NCBI GenBank assembly: GCA_017453985.1
Contig: JAFTDT010000110.1
Coordinates: 1 to 35,961, forward strand
Direction of reading: 5' to 3'
Length of the DNA stretch: 35,961 nucleotides
DNA from: Clostridia bacterium
Lineage (GTDB): Bacteria; Bacillota; Clostridia; Oscillospirales; Butyricicoccaceae
This document shows positions 31,829 to 35,961 of this stretch, one piece after another; within the stretch, counting starts at the first letter, position 1, and each line of letters opens with the position of its first letter. The notes under the pieces were generated by a model. That model did not search any database. It worked only from the letters and a program-made list of their open reading frames with translations, and was not told where the DNA came from. The position numbers and the translations under genes were made by a program.

Positions 31829-33598
31829 TCAGTGTCCGCCGCGTCCGCTTCCGCCGGAGCCGCCGCGTCCGCCCTCGGAGCTTTCGTATACGGAAAGATG
31901 TCCGTTCAGCTCGCGTATCAGTACCTGCGCGTCAGAGGATGTGGCTGAGGCGTCTGCCAGCAGCTCCTTCGCCTCGGCGAGATGCTCGCGCACGCCCGCG
32001 TCGTCGTGGGACTTCAGCACGTTTTCAGCCTTCTTCACCAGCTCCTCAAGCTGCGCCTTCTCCGTGGCGGTCATGGCAAACTTCACCGCGATGTCGGCAA
32101 AGTTATCGCTGGAGATGGTGGCGGAGAATACGCCGCCCTCGTCCGCCGCGGCAAGCGCCGCGGTATCGAGCGGCACGGACGCCTTCAACTCGCCGTCGTA
32201 GAGCGCGGTGATATTGCGCTGCCTGCCGGAGCCGGTGGTGTAATTCACCGTGAGCTTGGCATTCGTCAGATCAGTCGGCGCCTCGACGGTAAAGGCGGAG
32301 TTGTCGGCGGCAAAGGCGCCGCGGACAGGCGCATGTATCGGTTTGATGTAGATGCCGTCGAACTCATAGACGTACGAGCAGTCCGGCATGATGTAGGTTA
32401 TTTTCGTCACCGTTTTGCCGACGAGCTTGTCGGTCTCGGCAAGGTTGTCCTGTCCGGCTATGTGCGTGTTGTGCGTATTGTCGGCAGTGACGTTGAAGGA
32501 AACCTCATAGGGCTGCACCCAGATGTTCTGGAGGTACTGCATGCCCACCTTGAATCCGTCGGAGGTCTCCAGAATGATGCCCATGATATAGGAGTTGATT
32601 GCCCATCCGTCCTGACGGTCGCGGCGGAGATAATTCTTGGCTCCGTCGCCCTCGTTGTCAAAAACGTCTATCTCATAGTCGCCCCAGACAGAGCCGGTCT
32701 TGAGCGCGGCGCGGGCGTTCTTCACGGTGTCCTTGACGTTCCAGACGGTGGCGGAGTATGCCGCCTTGCCGCCGGAGACGGTCACGGTCTTGTACTGCGC
32801 GGGGGTCTCGGCAGTGGCGACAAAGCTCGGATTGATGCGCTTGTACGCCGCGGCGTCCTTGCCCGCGACTGCCACGGGGACGTTTTTGACGCCGAGGATT
32901 TTATAGCCGTTGGGGTTCTTCTCCGCGCTGACAAAGTCGGAATAGGTGTTCTTCAGCGTGGAGGACTTGCCTGTGGTTGCGGAGGTGATGGCGTCATAGC
33001 TCTCGGTGGAGCTGACGTCGCCGGCGTAAAACTCCGCATAGGTGAGGGTGGCGGTGCCGTAGACGGTGCCCGTCGTCGGCAGTCCCTTGCCCTCAATGGC
33101 TTCAAGATTGCTGTTGAGAATGTTCACCACGTTGGCGCGGGAGATGGGGCTGCGGTCGGTCGAGGCGCTCTCCCTGCCCAGCAGACGGGAAACGACGATG
33201 TCCACCTGCTGCGCGGTCAGCGTGCCCTTGGGGTCCATAGTGGTGGCGCTTGTGCCTATCATATAGCCTGCTCTCAGCGCGACGGCAAAATCGTCGCGGT
33301 ACCACGAGCCATCGGCTACGTCGGTATACTTGGCGATGTCCGCGCTCTTGACATTGTAGCCGGTGACGCGGTTGACCAGTGCGGCAAACTCGGCGCGGGT
33401 GATGGTGGAATCGGGGTTTATTTTGCCGGTGCCGTCGCCGCGCAGATAGCCGCGGGCGATGAAGTTTTTCATGGCGCTCTCCTGCGCGTGTCCCGCGATA
33501 TCTGTCCCGATTTCAGCCGCAAAGGAGGCGGCGGAAAGGGAGAAAACAAGCGCGGCGGCAAGCAGGATGCCGACAAGCTTTCTGAGACTCTTTTTCAT
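31829..33598 (-). CDS. SLH-domain surface protein, possible partner of the FMN-binding reductase
   Basis: 589 residues. A Sec signal peptide (about 1-28, ending SFAA) is followed by two SLH repeats (about 30-80 and 91-141, with YLRGDGTGKINPDSTITRAE), which anchor the protein to cell-wall polymers. The region from about 175 (TATLTYAEFYAGDVSSTESYD) to 450 is a large exported domain that recalls Tp47-type surface proteins of Clostridia, a tentative match. It contains DAITSAT (202-208), similar to a flavinylation motif with Ser for Gly. Residues about 500-570 are helical and charged, and the end is a Gly/Ser/Arg tail (576-589). The gene has a perfect consensus promoter and a palindromic operator, so it is probably strongly but conditionally expressed. 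Confidence 0.85.
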   Translation of the reverse strand: MKKSLRKLVGILLAAALVFSLSAASFAAEIGTDIAGHAQESAMKNFIARGYLRGDGTGKINPDSTITRAEFAALVNRVTGYNVKSADIAKYTDVADGSWYRDDFAVALRAGYMIGTSATTMDPKGTLTAQQVDIVVSRLLGRESASTDRSPISRANVVNILNSNLEAIEGKGLPTTGTVYGTATLTYAEFYAGDVSSTESYDAITSATTGKSSTLKNTYSDFVSAEKNPNGYKILGVKNVPVAVAGKDAAAYKRINPSFVATAETPAQYKTVTVSGGKAAYSATVWNVKDTVKNARAALKTGSVWGDYEIDVFDNEGDGAKNYLRRDRQDGWAINSYIMGIILETSDGFKVGMQYLQNIWVQPYEVSFNVTADNTHNTHIAGQDNLAETDKLVGKTVTKITYIMPDCSYVYEFDGIYIKPIHAPVRGAFAADNSAFTVEAPTDLTNAKLTVNYTTGSGRQRNITALYDGELKASVPLDTAALAAADEGGVFSATISSDNFADIAVKFAMTATEKAQLEELVKKAENVLKSHDDAGVREHLAEAKELLADASATSSDAQVLIRELNGHLSVYESSEGGRGGSGGSGRGGH

Positions 33599-33622
33599 AT
33601 GGCATCTCCTTTATTAAAAATG

Positions 33623-33640
33623 AGTTAGTAAAAACTAACT
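33623..33640. promoter_or_regulatory. Palindromic operator AGTTAGT-AAAA-ACTAACT at the SLH gene promoter
   Basis: Two 7-bp arms around AAAA, positioned immediately downstream of the predicted transcription start (near 33641). A second, looser GTTA-N8-TAAC repeat (33644-33659) overlaps the -10 box. A repressor bound here would block transcription. The TTAG/CTAA half-sites recall DtxR- or MarR-type metal or redox regulators, but no regulator gene is present to confirm this. Confidence 0.6.
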
Positions 33641-33647
33641 GAAGTTA

Positions 33648-33676
33648 ATTATATCTAACCATTGCGGGCTTGTCAA
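33648..33676 (-). promoter_or_regulatory. Consensus sigma-A promoter of the SLH protein gene
   Basis: On the minus strand TTGACA (33676-33671), 17-base spacer, TATAAT (33653-33648): a perfect match to consensus in both boxes and spacing, the strongest promoter in the window. Confidence 0.9.
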
Positions 33677-33744
33677 GTGGATTTTTTGAAGAAAACGGTA
33701 TAAAATTTTAAGCATTCAAGGCGCAGGAAGCTTATTTTGTGTGC

Positions 33745-33780
33745 AAAATCGCCTCGGAGAAGCTTCTCCGAGGCGATTTT
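33745..33780. terminator. Terminator downstream of the second lipoprotein gene
   Basis: AAAATCGCCTCGGAGAAG / CTTCTCCGAGGCGATTTT forms a perfect 36-base palindrome with A/T runs at both ends, a strong bidirectional terminator. It separates the lipoprotein gene (ending 33834) from the SLH promoter. Confidence 0.9.
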
Positions 33781-33833
33781 GATTATATTAGAAAAGAGTT
33801 TTTCTAAAAAACGGCTCGCTTATGCCGCGCGGC

Positions 33834-35384
33834 TCAGTCGGTCAGCCCCCAGCCGTTTATTTTGTCTTGCTCTATGAGCCACGCGCCGAAGTCCTTGTAG
33901 ACCTCCGCAAAGCTCTTGCCCCACATTTCGCGCATATTTTCCACGTCATAACAGTGGGTCAGAACCTCCTCGCGTCCGTAGGTTTCAAACATATACCATA
34001 TCATAGCGGCGCCTTCCTCATAGGACAGATTTGCCATGGCGTCATGTCGGTCGGCAGGCGTTTCAATTTCATTTTGACCAATCGAACGATACGGATAGTA
34101 GTCCCTTCCTGCATGTCCGAGATAATATCTCAGTGATCTCCAAATATTATAAAGAGGAAAACTCATGTGTAGCTTTTCCGCATCCCAGACGCCTATTTCG
34201 CGCCATTCTTCCATATCGTATGGAGTTTCATCAAGGTAGGGGGATTGCCGCATTCGGTTTTCGCATTCAAAAGAGGCGACCGCTTCCGTTATTCCCTCTA
34301 TATCCAAGGGGTTGACAGAAGAGGCATGCTCATGCCGCAGATAATGGATATACTCGTGCAGCAGCGACCAATGCGCATCGATCCAATCATGATAAACTTT
34401 AATGCGCTTTTCTTTTGGAAAATACTGTCCGCCATAGTCCGATTCCTCGAAGAAAGCCGTGTAAATATCGGCGGGCTGGAGTTCTCCGTCTATGTCCTCG
34501 CGCATTGCCTCGCGCGCGTCGGCAAAGTCGAGCGGACGCAGCTCCTCCAGGCGCAGAAAGCTGCGGATAAAGTCCGCATAGCCCTCATCTTGCACGTCCT
34601 TGGAGGCAAAGTGCCACACCGCGTCGCCGCATCGCAGCAGATAGGGATAGTCCTCGCGGAACTCGCCCTCGCTGCGCTCATATGCCAGCAGAGCGAAGGG
34701 CTCATATGTATCGCTCGCTCCGGCGGAGCGCAGCCAGTCGTTTTTGAGCGCGGTCTTTTCCGCCTCGTCCGCCTCTATCAGCCGCAGCAGCTCCTGCTCA
34801 CCCCGCCCGCTCAGGGCAAATCGTCCGAGGGCTGCCGCCGTTTCATGCGCGAGGGCGGCATTTTTCTCGCCGATAAAGCGCTCGTCAAAAAGCGGCATGG
34901 TGAGGTCAAGTATATACATGCGGTCCCGATATGCGAGCTTTTTCGCCAGCTCCGCGTCCGTATGCTCCGCTTCCACGAGGCAGAGCTTCCGCGCCTCGCA
35001 CACGGCGGCGACGGCGGCGTATGCCATGCCGTAGTCGGGGATATTCTCCTTTGCGCTTTGATAAAGCGCCCAGTAGTCCGTCAGCTCCGGCGCTTTATTC
35101 GCTTCGAGACGCAGCGTCGCCGCCTCCGGCGCAGGCTCCGCGTCCTCGCCGCAAACCTGCACCGTCCGTCCCTCGGCAAGCCCGAAAACCCGCAGAAAAT
35201 CACTTACGGAGCGCACCACGCCCTCGGCGGTATTGCCGTCCCACGACGGCTCGAATATAAACTCCGTGCCTTCATAGCTCGTGCGCAGCTCCGTCCCGTC
35301 GCTCGTCCAATCCATGCCGCCGCATGAGGACAAAAGCAGCAGGACGGCGAGCGCAAGCATGATTATTACAGATTTTCTTTTCAT
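33834..35384 (-). CDS. Surface lipoprotein with gluzincin-type HExxH metalloprotease site (paralogue 2)
   Basis: 516 residues, paralogous to the protein at 2714-4282 and on the opposite strand. The lipoprotein signal ends LSSC with Cys21, as in paralogue 1. The active-site region reads HEYIH (His343, Glu344, His347) followed by DIEGITEA (Glu363, Glu367), preserving the HExxH...EGxTE pattern at the same position. The first 300 residues and the last 19 (ending INGWGLTD in both) are nearly the same, while about 305-490 differ much more. Bases encoding this variable part (about 34050-34460) are AT-richer than the rest. The conservation of the metal site in a diverged region suggests both are active on different substrates. 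Function otherwise unknown. Confidence 0.85.
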   Translation of the reverse strand: MKRKSVIIMLALAVLLLLSSCGGMDWTSDGTELRTSYEGTEFIFEPSWDGNTAEGVVRSVSDFLRVFGLAEGRTVQVCGEDAEPAPEAATLRLEANKAPELTDYWALYQSAKENIPDYGMAYAAVAAVCEARKLCLVEAEHTDAELAKKLAYRDRMYILDLTMPLFDERFIGEKNAALAHETAAALGRFALSGRGEQELLRLIEADEAEKTALKNDWLRSAGASDTYEPFALLAYERSEGEFREDYPYLLRCGDAVWHFASKDVQDEGYADFIRSFLRLEELRPLDFADAREAMREDIDGELQPADIYTAFFEESDYGGQYFPKEKRIKVYHDWIDAHWSLLHEYIHYLRHEHASSVNPLDIEGITEAVASFECENRMRQSPYLDETPYDMEEWREIGVWDAEKLHMSFPLYNIWRSLRYYLGHAGRDYYPYRSIGQNEIETPADRHDAMANLSYEEGAAMIWYMFETYGREEVLTHCYDVENMREMWGKSFAEVYKDFGAWLIEQDKINGWGLTD

Positions 35385-35419
35385 ATCTTGACCTCCGAAG
35401 CTTTAGTAGGTTTATTGTG

Positions 35420-35458
35420 GAGGTATCCGCATTTTGAAATACAAAATGCGGATACCTC
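35420..35458 (-). terminator. Long hairpin upstream of paralogue 2 (repeat copy 2)
   Basis: Arms GAGGTATCCGCATTTTG and CAAAATGCGGATACCTC pair perfectly over 17 bp with a 5-base loop. It lies between the small membrane gene and the lipoprotein gene, as copy 1 does at 2638-2678. The stem is conserved, and the single stem difference (G-U in copy 1, A-U here) keeps pairing, while the loops differ. Confidence 0.72.
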
Positions 35459-35486
35459 TTGATGATCAATTGCAAGAAAATTGATT

Positions 35487-35690
35487 TCAGCGGTCGTCCT
35501 TACCGCTTTTGCGCAGACGGAGAATTTCCTGAATCTGTACTATGCTGATTCCTGTTGAGGTTATTATTGTACAACCGCCGAGCCAATAATACTGCCCTGT
35601 ATAGCCCTCTGAATAAAGCGATATACAGAAGATTATCCAAAATATGATTAAAAGGACATTCCCTATCAGCAGTATAATTCTAATTGCCAT
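35487..35690 (-). CDS. Small two-helix membrane protein upstream of paralogue 2
   Basis: 67 residues: two hydrophobic helices (about 4-25 and 35-53) separated by SEGYTGQYYWLGG, with a charged tail (RLRKSGKDDR). It starts seven bases after the stop of the preceding gene, so translation is probably coupled. The ribosome binding site is weak. No family is recognised. The C-terminal KxDDR/ENDR-like charged tail resembles that of the small protein at 30035, though overall similarity is low. Confidence 0.6.
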   Translation of the reverse strand: MAIRIILLIGNVLLIIFWIIFCISLYSEGYTGQYYWLGGCTIITSTGISIVQIQEILRLRKSGKDDR

Positions 35691-35697
35691 AGCTGCG

Positions 35698-35961
35698 TCA
35701 CTCGTTCAATATGCTTTCCAAATCGCCGAAGAAGTTCGGACCGAAATTGAACCATTTACCGCCGCGGCGCATGACGACGTATTTATCGCCCATTTTCTTC
35801 CATGCCCCATTCAAGCTTGATTGCTCAACGCTGTCCGGATCCTTCGGCGTCATCACCTTTATCACACTGAGCCTTTTTCCGTCCTTCAAAAACTCCAGCC
35901 GGTACAGCTCCTTTGTGCCGAAGATTTTCACGCCCAAATCGGAGCGCCGAAGGTGAGCGAC
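35698..35961 (-). CDS. Small soluble protein, 5' end cut by the window edge
   Basis: The frame ends at 35698 and is open to the right edge. A TTG at 35937 would give 79 residues (MGVKIFGTKELYRLEF...), but there is no ribosome binding site before it, and the reading frame continues upstream without a stop to base 35961. I therefore treat it as a partial gene. It is charged and aromatic (KYVVMRRGGKWFNFGPNFFG) with no membrane helix in the visible part. No family is recognised. Confidence 0.55.
   Translation of the reverse strand, partial: VAHLRRSDLGVKIFGTKELYRLEFLKDGKRLSVIKVMTPKDPDSVEQSSLNGAWKKMGDKYVVMRRGGKWFNFGPNFFGDLESILNE

Noticed and set aside
31982-33628. A 548-codon plus-strand open frame opposite the SLH protein gene
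   Set aside because: The minus-strand gene has a signal peptide, SLH repeats, a promoter and a ribosome binding site; the antisense frame has none of these.

Overview
The window looks like chromosomal DNA from a GC-rich, endospore-forming member of the Clostridia (Bacillota). The evidence is a spoVAC-spoVAD-spoVAE operon (spore dipicolinate transport), an SLH-domain surface protein, a CIRCE heat-shock operator, strong GGAGG-type ribosome binding sites, sigma-A promoters with 17-base spacers, and a citrate-lyase-based fermentative metabolism. The genus cannot be read from the sequence. I saw no insertion sequence, phage gene, integrase, rRNA, tRNA or CRISPR array.

Layout. 1-1770 (minus): the 3' part of a spoVA operon, with spoVAE running off the left edge. 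1771-2349: AT-rich non-coding DNA with one good promoter. 2350-4282 (plus): a small secreted Trp-rich protein, a long hairpin, and a lipoprotein with a gluzincin-type HExxH site. 4375-13021 (minus): one tight operon in transcription order citD-citE-citF-citX-citC-citG-aconitase-isocitrate dehydrogenase. It encodes the whole citrate lyase enzyme, its prosthetic-group and activation machinery, and the two enzymes linking citrate to 2-oxoglutarate. 13022-13587: non-coding DNA with the cit promoter and a possible GntR-type operator. 13588-19547 (plus): accessory genes (secreted protein, small membrane protein, MFS exporter, unknown membrane-anchored protein, ABC half-exporter, unknown soluble protein, GNAT acetyltransferase). 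A terminator-promoter cassette recurs twice between them.

19657-21207 (minus): a small heat-shock protein with a CIRCE site, then an Mrp/NBP35 Fe-S carrier ATPase. 21578-26263 (plus): an operon of an alpha/beta hydrolase, a membrane-embedded Mur ligase, a D-Ala-D-Ala ligase and a split ChrA transporter pair. 26447-29943 (plus): homoserine dehydrogenase, aspartate kinase and aspartate-semialdehyde dehydrogenase, the shared trunk of Thr/Met/Lys/diaminopimelate synthesis. 30035-30244 (plus): a small membrane protein. 30359-33598 (minus): a ferric-reductase-like membrane protein with a covalent-FMN domain, preceded by an SLH surface protein with a consensus promoter over a palindromic operator. 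Together these look like a surface electron-transfer or iron-linked system. 33834-35961 (minus): a second HExxH lipoprotein, paralogous and inverted relative to the one at 2714-4282, preceded by the same hairpin and two small genes, the last cut by the right edge.

The most unusual items are the inverted pair of hairpin-plus-metalloprotease units about 29.6 kb apart with a Trp-rich secreted peptide beside one of them, the membrane-embedded Mur ligase that appears to lack the usual UDP-substrate domain, and the fusion of citrate lyase, aconitase and isocitrate dehydrogenase genes into one operon.
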